Notes: generated by a model from the sequence alone, not told the origin. DNA of 38,182 bases from a virus (IMGVR_UViG_3300033571_012669:1-38182), one strand, 5' to 3'. Positions 15,070 to 22,826 are shown, counted from the first letter of the stretch. Made by a program: numbers and translations.

Positions 15070-15419
15070 CCCACTGCTCGAAGTCGCTGGTTTCCAAGCC
15101 TTCAATCTCCGAGGGATTAAAGCGGAACCACCGAGCCAGCAGTCCCGCCCCCTGCCAGTAGTCAGTCTCCGAAACCAGACACCTTGCGAAAGGCGTCCAT
15201 CACTTGGCGCATATCGGCCAGCGTGATTTCCTCCGTATCTTCGATGGTCAGTTTCTCGGCAGACAACGAGCAGATCATGTTCCACACCTGGTCCTCTTCG
15301 TCGCTGGTGATTTTCTGCGCAGCCTTCAGGTCGCGCCGCGTCGGCTCACGGGTGAGCGTGATGGTCTTGACCTCGCCGTTCGGGGTCTTGATCGGAGTTT
15401 TCAGCGTGATCTTCATCAT
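15002..15419 (-). CDS. Tail assembly chaperone, frameshifted long form (E+E')
   Basis: The short form stops at GGA GAC TGA (15162-15170). The frame reached by a -2 (or +1) shift continues ETDYWQGAGLLARWFRFNP...SDFEQWVKLASEQISAQATKL and ends at TGA 15002, giving about 138 aa. The extension has the hydrophobic-then-helical pattern of E' proteins. The likeliest slip is -2 of the Asp codon GAC onto GAG, at a stop codon. Mu is reported to use -2 shifting at this gene pair. The ratio of forms cannot be inferred. Confidence 0.7.
15162..15419 (-). CDS. Tail assembly chaperone, short form (gpE-like)
   Basis: The 85-aa protein begins MMKITLKTPIKTP and has the fold pattern of phage tail assembly proteins of the gp41/gpE type (TREPTRRDLKAAQK, EEITLADMRQVMDAF). 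It binds tape-measure protein before tube polymerisation. It lies between tail tube and tape-measure genes, the conserved location, and is extended by frameshifting. AAGGA lies upstream of the ATG at 15419. Confidence 0.85.
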   Translation of the reverse strand: MMKITLKTPIKTPNGEVKTITLTREPTRRDLKAAQKITSDEEDQVWNMICSLSAEKLTIEDTEEITLADMRQVMDAFRKVSGFGD

Positions 15420-15572
15420 GTGCGTATCCTTCGGTGAATGAATAGGTGCGGGGTTTAGCTATCACCCTTCCCGGTTTTTCAGCCCCGCAAAGCGCCCCGG
15501 TGGAGCTGACCACGACTCCCCTCGCGCCGGTCAGCGGGCGTCGAGGTTCAACGTCTCCACGGAGGTATCCGT

Positions 15573-16094
15573 TTAGCCGCCGATGTTGGTGCGATACAGA
15601 TCGAGCTTGTCCACGCCGTTGACCTTGTAGATGTTCGCCATCGCGTCGACTTCCAGCACATCGTTACCGTCCACCACCTGCTTGATGTAGGTCGCGGAAA
15701 ACTTGCTTTGGAACTCGGCCTTGTCGTTCTGCTTGAAGTCGCCGGTCGGCACCTCGAAGAACGAGCAGGTGATGAACACCACATAGGGCACTTGCGCCTG
15801 TCGGCCTTGAGAGTTGTAGGTCTCCAGCGAACCGCGCGCCTGCAACTGGATGGCGGTGTAGGGGTCGAGCAGCTTGTTCCAGACATCGCGGTAAAACGAG
15901 TTCCACTTGATCTCGCCTTCCAGCGCGTCGAAACCGGACGGCAGCTTGATACTGCCGACCATGCCAACGGCCTTGTGCTCGGCCATCTTGAACTTGACCA
16001 CGGGGAGCTTGAACTCCTCGGCTTGACCCAAGAGGCTGTTGCCATCGATGTAGATGTTCGCGTTGTTGATCGTGTTGAGAGTAATCCCGGCCAC
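15573..16094 (-). CDS. Major tail tube protein (P2 FII-like)
   Basis: The 173-aa tube subunit starts from GTG at 16094 (MAGITLNTINNANIYIDG). Conserved blocks include GSIKLPSGFDALEGEIKW and a late VDAMANIYKVNGVDKLDLYR. It stacks into hexamer rings inside the sheath. It directly follows the sheath gene, as in P2 and related phages. The 153-bp gap downstream (15420-15572) holds only a long-loop GCTGACC/GGTCAGC stem and no gene. Confidence 0.92.
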   Translation of the reverse strand: MAGITLNTINNANIYIDGNSLLGQAEEFKLPVVKFKMAEHKAVGMVGSIKLPSGFDALEGEIKWNSFYRDVWNKLLDPYTAIQLQARGSLETYNSQGRQAQVPYVVFITCSFFEVPTGDFKQNDKAEFQSKFSATYIKQVVDGNDVLEVDAMANIYKVNGVDKLDLYRTNIGG

Positions 16095-16116
16095 GGTAGG
16101 CTCCTTTCAGTGTGAG

Positions 16117-17580
16117 TTAGTTCGAGCCCGTGCCCAGTTGGGACAGGTAGTCGATGTTGATGCTGGCCTTGTAGGTCACGCGTTCGGCGGGCGTGGGCGG
16201 CATGAAGTCGTAGGTGATGGTCAGGTGACCCGCAGCGAGTTCCGTCACCTCGTTGTCGGCGGGATCGAACCATGCCTTGCCGTCGATGATCGCGCCATTC
16301 GCCTTGAGCGTCCGCATGAAGCCGTTACAGCTCTCGACGATGGCATCGATGAGGGCGTTGTCGAGCGGGCGGTCGTTGAACTGGAGCGTGAAATACTCCA
16401 GCGACTCGGCGATGATGTCTGCCGTGCGACGCACGCAAAGGAAGTTCTTCGGGTGCGTATTGGAGGGGAACGCAGCACTGCGGTTGCCCCACACGCGGAT
16501 GCCGGTACCGAACGAGTTGAAGAGCGTGATGATGCCCGCCGCGTTGAGCAGGTTCGCCTCGCAGTTCGGGTCATTGATCATCGCGTCAATCGGACGCTCC
16601 ATGCCGGTAATGCCGAGCAGTTCGGTGTTCGAGAGCGACCACCAGTAACCGTTTTCCTGGTCTTTCCGCGCCTGCGCCCCCGCCGCGAAGACGGACATCG
16701 GGCGCAGCACTTCGGTGTCGGCCTCAACGTCATAGGCTTTGACGTGCGGATAGCACAGCCCGGCACGTTCGCTGCTGGTGTTGAAGTTGATGGTTCCAGC
16801 AGGCCCGCGACCGGTGATGGCGGCTTGCGGCGTGGTTCCAATGGGCGCGTCAATGAACGTGATGGCGCGAATGCTGCTCGCGGTCGCGATCAGTTCGGTG
16901 GACACGGCGGCAAGGGAAGCGAACACCGGAGAGATCAGAATCTTCGGGTAGAAACCGAACAACTGATAGCAGTCGCGGAACGCTTTCATGCCAGTGCGCT
17001 TACCCGTTACCGGGTCAATCGTGCCGATAATGTCCGAGGGCTGCACCAGAGCCGGGTTGAGCCACGTGTAGGTTGCCTTGAACGCAGTCGGGCTGCCCAC
17101 CGTGCCTGCCGGAATCGCGCCGCCCGCCAGACGCTTGCCCTTGCCTGTGGCGAGATCGAAGGTGTAATCGGTGTCCAGGACGTAGGTAGTCGCCAGATCG
17201 GCGCTGGTCAGAACAAGACCGCTCACCGCCGCATGCTCCAACTGGAACTCTCCGCTCGCCGGGTCGACGGTCACCGTTTCCGGCGTGGCACTGATGGTGG
17301 TCTTGTGCGCGGCGTTGGACGGGTCGAGTACGTTGATGACAACCACCACGGTGGCCTTCTGGTCGAAGATGCCATCAAGCGCATCGAGGATGGTGCTATT
17401 TGGCACGTCGACGCCGAACTGAGCGAAGTCTTTCTCGCTGGTGATGATGATGGGTTCGTTCACCGCGCCAGCCACAGCCGTGCCGATGAGACCGATGACG
17501 GCGGTCTTCACCAGTTGAACGGGACGCGGACCTTTGTCGATCTCGATGGTCTCGACGCCATGCAGGAAACTTGCAGCCAT
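16117..17580 (-). CDS. Contractile tail sheath protein
   Basis: A 487-aa sheath subunit. The N-terminus MAASFLHGVETIEIDKGPRP is the handle that links neighbouring subunits. The middle has GTTPQAAITGRGP and ENGYWWSLSNTELLGITGMERP, in part typical of P2 FI/T4 gp18 relatives, and the C-terminal region GHLTITYDFMPPTPAERVTYK forms the last strands. AAAGGAG precedes the ATG. It identifies the virion as a myovirus-like particle. Confidence 0.95.
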   Translation of the reverse strand: MAASFLHGVETIEIDKGPRPVQLVKTAVIGLIGTAVAGAVNEPIIITSEKDFAQFGVDVPNSTILDALDGIFDQKATVVVVINVLDPSNAAHKTTISATPETVTVDPASGEFQLEHAAVSGLVLTSADLATTYVLDTDYTFDLATGKGKRLAGGAIPAGTVGSPTAFKATYTWLNPALVQPSDIIGTIDPVTGKRTGMKAFRDCYQLFGFYPKILISPVFASLAAVSTELIATASSIRAITFIDAPIGTTPQAAITGRGPAGTINFNTSSERAGLCYPHVKAYDVEADTEVLRPMSVFAAGAQARKDQENGYWWSLSNTELLGITGMERPIDAMINDPNCEANLLNAAGIITLFNSFGTGIRVWGNRSAAFPSNTHPKNFLCVRRTADIIAESLEYFTLQFNDRPLDNALIDAIVESCNGFMRTLKANGAIIDGKAWFDPADNEVTELAAGHLTITYDFMPPTPAERVTYKASINIDYLSQLGTGSN

Positions 17581-17598
17581 TGAAATCTCCTTTCAGAT

Positions 17599-17862
17599 TT
17601 ACTTGGTCTTGCCCGACTTGACGGTCGAGGCTTCGGGTTCGATGACGGCAGGCGCGGCGGGCGCGGCCTGCGGGATGGATGCAGCGGCAACAGGCTTCAA
17701 GTAGCCCTGCGCCACCAGCGAGGCGACCATTTCATGGTCGGCGGGAAGATCCACTTCCTGACCGTTCCAGAACAGCACGTCCTGATCTTTGAGTCCGCCC
17801 TTGCCGTCGCTCACCTTGAGCGTGACGGCGGAATTTGGGCCGGTGTAGATGTAGCGAGACAT
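17599..17862 (-). CDS. Small tail-region protein, 87 aa
   Basis: Begins MSRYIYTGPNSAVTLKV and has a globular first half (to about 57) followed by a Pro/Ala-rich tail. It occupies the position of Mu gp38 between the gp37 homologue and the sheath gene. I recognise no domain with confidence; a DUF2635-like role is possible. GGAG lies at 9 nt from the ATG at 17862. Confidence 0.65.
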   Translation of the reverse strand: MSRYIYTGPNSAVTLKVSDGKGGLKDQDVLFWNGQEVDLPADHEMVASLVAQGYLKPVAAASIPQAAPAAPAVIEPEASTVKSGKTK

Positions 17863-17876
17863 AAAGGCACTCCTTT

Positions 17877-18431
17877 TTAGATGGTTGAAGATTCCTGCAC
17901 GCCGAGCAGCGACGCCGCCGGAGCGTTGTCGTCATCGGCGACAGCCCACGGCCCCGGTGGGCGCGGACGGTTGGCCACAGTCGTCATGGGAACGGCGAAC
18001 CGCAGGCTGTAGCCCCATGTGCCCTCGACGTAGTCGTCGAAATCCACACTGATGATTCGCACCTGCCCGGATGCCTGCTGCGGTGTCCAGCCCAAGAGCG
18101 TGTTGCGGCAGGTTTCCAGAAGGTCGTAGATGCCGACACCCTCGGCAGCATCGGTCGCGTCCGGCGTATTGGCTTCGCGCAGCGTGCGCGACACCAACCC
18201 CAGCTCGAACTCATCCTCGTAGCTCACGAGCTGACCGGCTGTGGCGTGGTGGCCGAACTTGCTGCCGCGATAGATGACCAGCGCCGCCCCCTTGGGGTGC
18301 GTCATCCGGTAGTCGCGTGGGCGATCAGGCCATGCGCGCACTTCCACCTTGGGATGCAATTGACCGTTGAGCGTCAGCGCCGCCGTGATGCGCGCGATGA
18401 TGGCGTTCTCGGTGAGGGCAACCGCACTCAT
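17877..18431 (-). CDS. Mu gp37-like tail completion protein (DUF1834)
   Basis: The 184-aa protein shows the Gp37 family pattern: an N-terminal helix, AALVIYRGSKFG, SYEDEFELGLVSRTLRE and a C-terminal GTWGYSLRFAVPMT. In Mu the gene follows gp36 and precedes the sheath, as here. Probably a head-tail joining or tail-terminator component. It starts overlapping the stop of the gp36 homologue. Confidence 0.85.
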   Translation of the reverse strand: MSAVALTENAIIARITAALTLNGQLHPKVEVRAWPDRPRDYRMTHPKGAALVIYRGSKFGHHATAGQLVSYEDEFELGLVSRTLREANTPDATDAAEGVGIYDLLETCRNTLLGWTPQQASGQVRIISVDFDDYVEGTWGYSLRFAVPMTTVANRPRPPGPWAVADDDNAPAASLLGVQESSTI

Positions 18432-18886
18432 CAGCGATTTCCCCGACCAAAGAGCGAAGGCGGTGTGCCGAATTGCGGCATCCCGGCTGACTGCGAGGCC
18501 GGGGCATCGGCAACGTCGTCGCGCAGCCTTGCGCCCGGCAGTTGCACATCGCCGCCCGCGATGGCCTTGAGCAGCTTCACTACATCTTCATACCGCTGCC
18601 GCGCGTCCTTGATGTCGTCGGCAGGCCGCAGAGTTTGCAGCCGGTAGATGGCAATGTCACATGCACAGCGCACCAGAATCGTCGGTGCGGCCATCGGCAC
18701 ACCGGACTGATCCTGCAACGGCATCATGTAGCGCGTGGACAGGTAACCCTCAATCTCCGCGCTCGCATCTGCGATGGCTTTACCAGCACGGACGGTATCG
18801 AGCGCCTGCGCATCATCGTCGGTGATGTTCCGCAGATCGCGCTCGGCGTATCGCTCGGTGAGTTGAATGAGAGTGGCGTAATCCAT
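18431..18886 (-). CDS. Mu gp36-like head-tail connector protein (DUF1320)
   Basis: The 151-aa protein begins MDYATLIQLTERYAERDLRNI and includes IEGYLSTRYMMPLQDQSG and ILVRCACDIAIYRLQTLRP, typical of DUF1320 head-completion proteins (gp6-like fold). It lacks a Shine-Dalgarno. Its ATG lies exactly 29 nt after the late element at 18916-18940, making it the first gene of the main tail unit. Confidence 0.88.
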   Translation of the reverse strand: MDYATLIQLTERYAERDLRNITDDDAQALDTVRAGKAIADASAEIEGYLSTRYMMPLQDQSGVPMAAPTILVRCACDIAIYRLQTLRPADDIKDARQRYEDVVKLLKAIAGGDVQLPGARLRDDVADAPASQSAGMPQFGTPPSLFGRGNR

Positions 18887-18915
18887 GACGGCACTTTGCC
18901 GACTGGCCCGCCTTA

Positions 18916-18940
18916 CAACGAGTAAAGGGCTTTAGTTTCT
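18916..18940 (-). promoter_or_regulatory. Late promoter-like element for the tail unit
   Basis: Identical over 25 bp to the element at 9459-9483. The 29-nt leader that follows contains CAGTCGGCA, three bases, then TGCCG; the endolysin leader carries the same sequence at the same positions. No sigma70-like -35 is visible, fitting an activator-dependent promoter. It would drive gp36 through gpV (18.9 to 9.5 kb). Activation by the Mor/C-like protein is inference. Confidence 0.78.
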
Positions 18941-19193
18941 GGCGCTACCTCAGCGCCACACGCACGATTGGCGAACCATCAAGGGGCGCAATGGCGAACC
19001 ACACGAAAACTCCGGGTTCGCTGCCGATTTCTGGAAGTTTTCCGCCATGCGCACAGTTTGCGGATCGCATCTTGCGATTCATGGCCGCACAGAGGCCGCT
19101 GCGAACGTTCGCGTTGCGTTCTGGCACCCCGGTCTATACCTTCGCCGCATCCAAGAGTCCTACGCGGCTTACAGGCCGTTTAATCGCGTCGGC
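18941..19193. other. Gap between head and tail units, no confident gene
   Basis: This is part of a 379-bp gene-free interval. A GTG-started frame on the minus strand (18945-19127, 60 aa, ending just before the late element) and two short plus-strand frames are present. None has a ribosome site or a recognised motif. The palindrome GCGAACGTTCGC and a repeated GGCGAACCA are the only local patterns. It probably separates the terminator of the head unit from the promoter of the tail unit. Confidence 0.4.
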
Positions 19194-19224
19194 AAAAAAA
19201 AGCCCACGCGGGTAAGGCGCGGGC
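19194..19224 (-). terminator. Rho-independent terminator of the head unit
   Basis: On the minus strand GCCCGCG, a 7-nt loop and CGCGTGGGC form an interrupted GC-rich stem followed by eight Ts. It lies 42 bp after the gp35-like gene and upstream of the next late element. This separates the head unit (protease to gp35) from the tail unit. Confidence 0.8.
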
Positions 19225-19265
19225 CGAAGCTGCCAAGAAGGGAAGCAGCAGGGAGGTTTTAGGTT

Positions 19266-19475
19266 TCAGGCGTCTTTCTTGCCGCCAGCGGACTGCTTTC
19301 CACCTTCCGGCTTCACATCCACTTCGCGCACGATGAGACGCGGCTCATCCTTGATCGCCTGAATTTGCTCTTTCGTGAGTTCTTCCAGCAGCACCGTGGT
19401 GGGCGTGGCGGAAAACTCGCGACCAGCGCGACGGAACACGCCGGACTTGCAGATGACTTCGATTGCATTTGCCAT
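19266..19475 (-). CDS. Mu gp35 / HI1506-like head protein
   Basis: The 69-aa protein contains FRRAGREFSATPTTVLLEEL and EPRLIVREV, characteristic of the HI1506-related family located after the major capsid gene in Mu-like phages. The C-terminal 15 residues are Lys/Gly-rich. AAGGAG precedes the ATG. The family lies in head regions but its exact role is unknown. It is the last gene before the terminator. Confidence 0.8.
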   Translation of the reverse strand: MANAIEVICKSGVFRRAGREFSATPTTVLLEELTKEQIQAIKDEPRLIVREVDVKPEGGKQSAGGKKDA

Positions 19476-19490
19476 GTCTTCGTCTCCTTA

Positions 19491-20390
19491 TCAGGCCAGC
19501 CACGGGCAGACTTCGACCTTCATCAGCCCCTTCATCACGTTGGTGGTGTTGGAGATGATGACCGCTTCAAGCGCCTGACGCGCGGCCTGTTCCAGCGCGG
19601 GCGGAACGAGCAGCAGGTTGGGCATGATGCCGAGCGGCTCGCCGTTGTCGCCCTTGAACGCCATCATCGCGGCGCGCGCCGCCCACAGCGCGGCACTGTC
19701 CAGCGTCTGCTTGCTGGCATAGGCGGTCTGCCACAGGCCATAGCCGACGTTGCAGCGGCCATCCACGCCGAACAGCAGCTCGTTGCGCTTGAAGACGTGA
19801 TCGCTGTCACCGCTCGTCAGCTCCTGCGGCTTGAAGGGAGTGCGCTGCTGGAAGATGATCGGCTTGACCACCTTGGTAGTGTCCAGCAGATACCAGGGCG
19901 TGCCTGCGCCGCCGCCCGTGTTGGACACGGAGACCGTGCCGGTCTTCAATGCCACCGGATGGTCGGTATCGAAGAAATACTGCCCATCGGGGCCAGTCGC
20001 GGCGAAGCCATCTGCGAGCAGCTTGAACACGAGGCGGTTCGGGAACACGCGAGCGTTCTGGCCGAGCTGCTGCGCGGCAATGGAGTAGCCGCCGAGCTTG
20101 CGGTCGGCGATCTTGTCCACCGGCACGCCAATGGTGCCTTCGAAGTGCTTGTTGGAAATCTTGAACGACGCTTCGGCCAAGTTCTGCACCTGACGGTCGC
20201 CGAGCCATTCACGAATGCTGGAGAGGTTTTTCATCCAGCCGTATTCTTCCTCGGACGTATCCGAGTTCACCAGCAGGGCGATATCCTTCCACTGGTCTTC
20301 CACACCGCTGGCGGTGGCCTGAAATCCCTCGTTGAACAGGGCGCGAAGGCCAGTGTAGGCGGCGGTCGCTTGCGCTTGAGTAATCAGCAT
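19491..20390 (-). CDS. Major capsid protein (Mu gpT-like)
   Basis: A 299-aa capsid subunit. Typical gpT blocks are the N-terminus MLITQAQATAAYTGLRALFN, GWMKNLSSIREWLGDRQV, the EGTIGVPVDKIADRKLGGY region in part, and the end MKGLMKVEVCPWLA. HK97-fold shell protein by family knowledge. GGAG lies 10 nt before the ATG at 20390. It follows the cement protein gene and precedes the gp35 homologue. Confidence 0.95.
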   Translation of the reverse strand: MLITQAQATAAYTGLRALFNEGFQATASGVEDQWKDIALLVNSDTSEEEYGWMKNLSSIREWLGDRQVQNLAEASFKISNKHFEGTIGVPVDKIADRKLGGYSIAAQQLGQNARVFPNRLVFKLLADGFAATGPDGQYFFDTDHPVALKTGTVSVSNTGGGAGTPWYLLDTTKVVKPIIFQQRTPFKPQELTSGDSDHVFKRNELLFGVDGRCNVGYGLWQTAYASKQTLDSAALWAARAAMMAFKGDNGEPLGIMPNLLLVPPALEQAARQALEAVIISNTTNVMKGLMKVEVCPWLA

Positions 20391-20413
20391 GTCTTGCTCC
20401 TATAGATAGTTGG

Positions 20414-20833
20414 TTAGCGGAAGTCCACCCAGACCACGGTGCCGGAGCCGACCGCTTCCACGTCGGCCACCTTGCCCGCCTGCACGCGAGTGCCGGTTGC
20501 ATCGGTCAGCGCAACGGTTTCGTCGTCGACCACATAGCAGGCAGCGCCGACGTCGCCCAGATCGATCAGATCGGCAGCCGCCGAGTTGTTGAAACCGAAG
20601 ACGCCGCGCTTGACCTTGACCAGCACCGCGCCGTCCGCGCCGCTGCTGTTGTCCACCGTCTCGGCGGCGATACCGACAGCCTTAGTGCCGCCCGCCGCGC
20701 CGCCACGGGCAAAGCCTGTGGCGGACAGCGTGACCATGCTGCCTGCGTAAATCTTGGTGCTGGCCGCTACCGGGTAGACAAAGTCCACGCCATCACGAGC
20801 CAGGGTGTTGCGAGCCGAAGTCAGCGTGCCCAT
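20414..20833 (-). CDS. Probable capsid decoration/cement protein, 139 aa
   Basis: The protein starts MGTLTSARNTLARDGVDFVY and is beta-rich (VLVKVKRGVFGF, GSGTVVWVDFR), like DUF2190-type or other small head-decoration proteins encoded between protease/scaffold and capsid genes. A perfect AAAGGAG lies 7 nt from the ATG. Function assigned by position and composition, not by a diagnostic motif. Confidence 0.65.
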   Translation of the reverse strand: MGTLTSARNTLARDGVDFVYPVAASTKIYAGSMVTLSATGFARGGAAGGTKAVGIAAETVDNSSGADGAVLVKVKRGVFGFNNSAAADLIDLGDVGAACYVVDDETVALTDATGTRVQAGKVADVEAVGSGTVVWVDFR

Positions 20834-20836
20834 GTC

Positions 20837-21325
20837 TTAATCTCCTTTCGCAGCAGCGAATTTTTCCGGGGTCAGGCCGAGGCTCTTGCACACGGCCATT
20901 TCTTCGTCGTTCAGGGTGACCTTTTTGCCATCACCATCCGGCTTCTTGTCGCCAGTCTGAGTGCCCTTCAACGCAGCGAGCGGCTTGGCATCCTTCAGAA
21001 AGGCTTGCAGCGCGGCGAGCGGTTGAGCGCGCCAGTAGGCCTCGTTCGGCGGCAGGATGCGGGCATCGTCCAGAGCAGCCTGCATCATGCGTTCGTGTTC
21101 AGCCTTGTCGCCCGCATCCTTGAGCGCGGCCAGTTCGCCCGTGAGCTTGGTGTGTTCCGTCAGCGGGATGTGCTTGGCCGGGTCGAACTGGGTAGCCTTG
21201 AGTTCGGTGATCTGCACTTCCTGCTCACGGGTCTTCTGCACCAGAGCGGTCAGCGAGGTCAGCGCCGTATCGTCGCCGGTGTCGAGCGGCAAGCCCAACG
21301 CAACCAGCACTTTGGTTTTGTCCAT
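20837..21325 (-). CDS. Internal-start scaffold protein (Mu gpZ-like)
   Basis: Inside the protease gene an in-frame ATG at 21325 (MDKTKVLVALGLPLDTGDD) is preceded by GAGGA at 7 nt. It would give a 162-aa helical protein identical to the scaffold half. Mu makes its scaffold Z from an internal start of gene I in the same way. The strong site contrasts with the absence of one at the full-length start. Confidence 0.65.
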   Translation of the reverse strand: MDKTKVLVALGLPLDTGDDTALTSLTALVQKTREQEVQITELKATQFDPAKHIPLTEHTKLTGELAALKDAGDKAEHERMMQAALDDARILPPNEAYWRAQPLAALQAFLKDAKPLAALKGTQTGDKKPDGDGKKVTLNDEEMAVCKSLGLTPEKFAAAKGD

Positions 21326-21913
21326 CGTGAGTTCCTCATCAGTAGTCCTGCCAGAGCCGGGCAGTCGGCGTAGTGAAACCATCTGTTGCACGAGCGCGGC
21401 GATTTCGCCGAGCGCGCCAAGTGCGGGAGTGTTGGTAAGCGCGAGACTGTGCAGTGACTGCACCGCACCAGAGTCGGGGTCAAAGAAGAAGACCGGGGAG
21501 AGGTAGCGGTACTCGCCAGCCATCAGGTGCGCGGCTGCGGCATCCGTCCAGCGCACCAGCGCCACGAGGCCGACGCCGGGCTGATATTCAAGGCCGGTAA
21601 TCCAGCCCGCAGCAGGCGCAGGCCGACCATTGTCAGCCGCCTTGATGGTCTGGTGTTCGTAGTCAACCGGAACGTCAATGCCGCGCTGCGTGAACTGCGC
21701 GATGACCTTCTCGGCAATAGCGGCATCCATGCGCCACTTCTTCGCCTTCACACCCTTGATGTTTCCGGGGCGACCGTCCACCGCATCGAAGTCACCATCG
21801 GGGATCACGCGGATGCGTGTCGGCGCAGCCTTGTCATCAAGCTCAATGGCGAGCGCGGCGCATTGCGTCAGCGGTGCTGGAACCCACTCAAGGGCGGCGA
21901 TGAACTTTTTCAT
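20837..21913 (-). CDS. Head maturation protease with C-terminal scaffold (Mu gpI-like)
   Basis: The 358-aa protein has the Mu I-type protease half (about residues 1-190: VPVDYEHQTIKA, GWITGLEYQPGVGLVALVRW, YRYLSPVFFFDP, ALTNTPALGAL) and a helical, charged scaffold half. It processes the prohead. The ATG at 21913 has no Shine-Dalgarno and lies exactly 29 nt after the late element at 21943-21967, corresponding to Mu promoter PI. The gene for gpG, its usual upstream neighbour in Mu, is instead at the far right end of this prophage. Confidence 0.92.
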   Translation of the reverse strand: MKKFIAALEWVPAPLTQCAALAIELDDKAAPTRIRVIPDGDFDAVDGRPGNIKGVKAKKWRMDAAIAEKVIAQFTQRGIDVPVDYEHQTIKAADNGRPAPAAGWITGLEYQPGVGLVALVRWTDAAAAHLMAGEYRYLSPVFFFDPDSGAVQSLHSLALTNTPALGALGEIAALVQQMVSLRRLPGSGRTTDEELTMDKTKVLVALGLPLDTGDDTALTSLTALVQKTREQEVQITELKATQFDPAKHIPLTEHTKLTGELAALKDAGDKAEHERMMQAALDDARILPPNEAYWRAQPLAALQAFLKDAKPLAALKGTQTGDKKPDGDGKKVTLNDEEMAVCKSLGLTPEKFAAAKGD

Positions 21914-21942
21914 GCCGCCACTTTGCCGGGCGGCATGGGGTG

Positions 21943-21967
21943 CTGACAGTAAAGGGCTTTAGTTTCT
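21943..21967 (-). promoter_or_regulatory. Late promoter-like element for the head unit
   Basis: It shares AGAAACTAAAGCCCTTTACT with the elements at 9459 and 18916; the last five bases differ (GTCAG for CGTTG). The leader to the protease ATG is again 29 nt and has GGCAAAGTGGC at the position where the tail-unit leader has GGCAAAGTGCC. It starts 12 bp after the stop of the 81-aa gene, so it marks the switch from the repressor unit to late genes on the same strand. Confidence 0.78.
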
Positions 21968-21978
21968 CGCGTTCGGTG

Positions 21979-22224
21979 CTATGACCCCCGCCTCGGCGTG
22001 AGGCGGCATCCACAGTTCTTGATGCCCGCATCAAAGTGCGCTTCGACCACAGAGGCAAGCTCCGAACCATCCACCTTGAACTTCTTGCCGTGCAATGCGC
22101 GGCATGCTGGCGCGGCATTCTGACTTTCGAGTGCAACCCACTGCGCCCATGGGTGAGTGAGCTTGGCCTCTTTCATGGCCTGCCAGCGTTGCATGAACAA
22201 TCGCCGATGTTCAGCAGTACTCAT
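21979..22224 (-). CDS. Orphan mini-F protein coupled to the repressor, 81 aa
   Basis: This 81-aa protein aligns with the C-terminal part of the F-like head protein at 36704: HPWAQWVAL...CRALHGKKF...NCGCR here versus HPYWRYVAV...HRAMHGRVF...WRCRCR there. Order and spacing are similar. It therefore carries just the HGK/R-F and CxCR module of SPP1 gp7/Mu F proteins. Its start overlaps the repressor stop by ATGA, so it should be expressed from the lysogenic operon. A GC-rich 7-bp stem (21988-22006) lies in its 3' end. Function unknown. Confidence 0.65.
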   Translation of the reverse strand: MSTAEHRRLFMQRWQAMKEAKLTHPWAQWVALESQNAAPACRALHGKKFKVDGSELASVVEAHFDAGIKNCGCRLTPRRGS

Positions 22225-22739
22225 TTCTTGCCCTCTTTTTTCTTCGGCTTGGATGCTTTGCTTCGCGCCGCGATGCCTTCGCCGGACACCCGGATCGCCA
22301 GCTTGCCGTCCGCATTGGCGGCACGGTAGTTCTCCAGCAACTCCCTTTCATCCTTCTCCAGCCGTGTGACGCCCGCGCGCTGCAAGGCAGCGTCGAGCAA
22401 CTTCTCCCAGTCTCGATCTTGCAGCTGGCAGGCATCTCGCACCGTCATCAATTCTCCGTCATCAATTCCGACCGAACGGGAAAGCCGAGTAAGCACAGTT
22501 GCGATTGCGACCGTCAGCTTTTCCGCCCCCGTCATCTCCATCCCTGTCACGAGCCAGTTGTAGTCGCAATGTTCGGGAAACACGCTGGCGACCCGCTCCA
22601 AGTAATCCACCGCAGGCCAGACCTCGCCCTTTTCGTAGCGAATCTGAGTCGATTTTCCAATACCAACCTCCCGCGCGAAGTCGGCCTGTGACAGCCCCGT
22701 TCGCGCCCGCACCTCGGCCAACCGAGAAAATATGCTCAT
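22221..22739 (-). CDS. Lysogeny repressor (XRE/Cro-CI HTH)
   Basis: The 172-aa protein has an N-terminal HTH (SRLAEVRARTGLSQADFARE then VGIGKSTQIRYEKG, residues about 4-38), a hydrophobic linker with YNWLVTGMEM, and a helical C-terminal part ending in a lysine-rich tail (KASKPKKKEGKK). There is no S24 peptidase signature, so SOS cleavage is not expected by this route. It is transcribed away from the Ner-like gene across the operator region at 22733-22804. GAGG lies 11 nt upstream of the ATG. Confidence 0.85.
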   Translation of the reverse strand: MSIFSRLAEVRARTGLSQADFAREVGIGKSTQIRYEKGEVWPAVDYLERVASVFPEHCDYNWLVTGMEMTGAEKLTVAIATVLTRLSRSVGIDDGELMTVRDACQLQDRDWEKLLDAALQRAGVTRLEKDERELLENYRAANADGKLAIRVSGEGIAARSKASKPKKKEGKK

Positions 22740-22804
22740 TTTTGGATACCTCGCTTGACATGTTCAAAAATGAATATTAAGATTCATCAAACCATTTTTG
22801 AGCA
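22733..22804. promoter_or_regulatory. Operator region between repressor and early genes
   Basis: Three related sites occur: TGCTCATTTTTGG (22733-22745), TGTTCAAAAATG (22761-22772) and CATTTTTGAGCA (22793-22804). The second and third are inverted copies with 11 of 12 matches and flank the early promoter -10. A further TGAAT/ATTCA inverted pair overlaps the -10. The arrangement fits cooperative binding of the repressor and/or the Ner-like protein. Confidence 0.7.
22755..22783 (+). promoter_or_regulatory. Early promoter (Pe-like), sigma70 consensus
   Basis: A perfect TTGACA (22755-22760) is followed after 17 bp by TAAGAT (22778-22783). It points to the Ner-like gene, whose ATG is at 22827. It is the only strong sigma70-type promoter I can see in the prophage, and it lies within the operator repeats, as expected for the repressed early promoter. 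Confidence 0.88.
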
Positions 22805-22826
22805 TTGTCCCACGCAGGAGCCAAGC

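Noticed and set aside
16054-17583. Long plus-strand open frame (509 codons)
   Set aside because: Exact antisense of the tail sheath gene; no motif or ribosome site.
18945-19127. GTG-started 60-aa frame before the tail-unit promoter
   Set aside because: No ribosome site, no motif and no promoter after the preceding terminator; described only as part of the gap.
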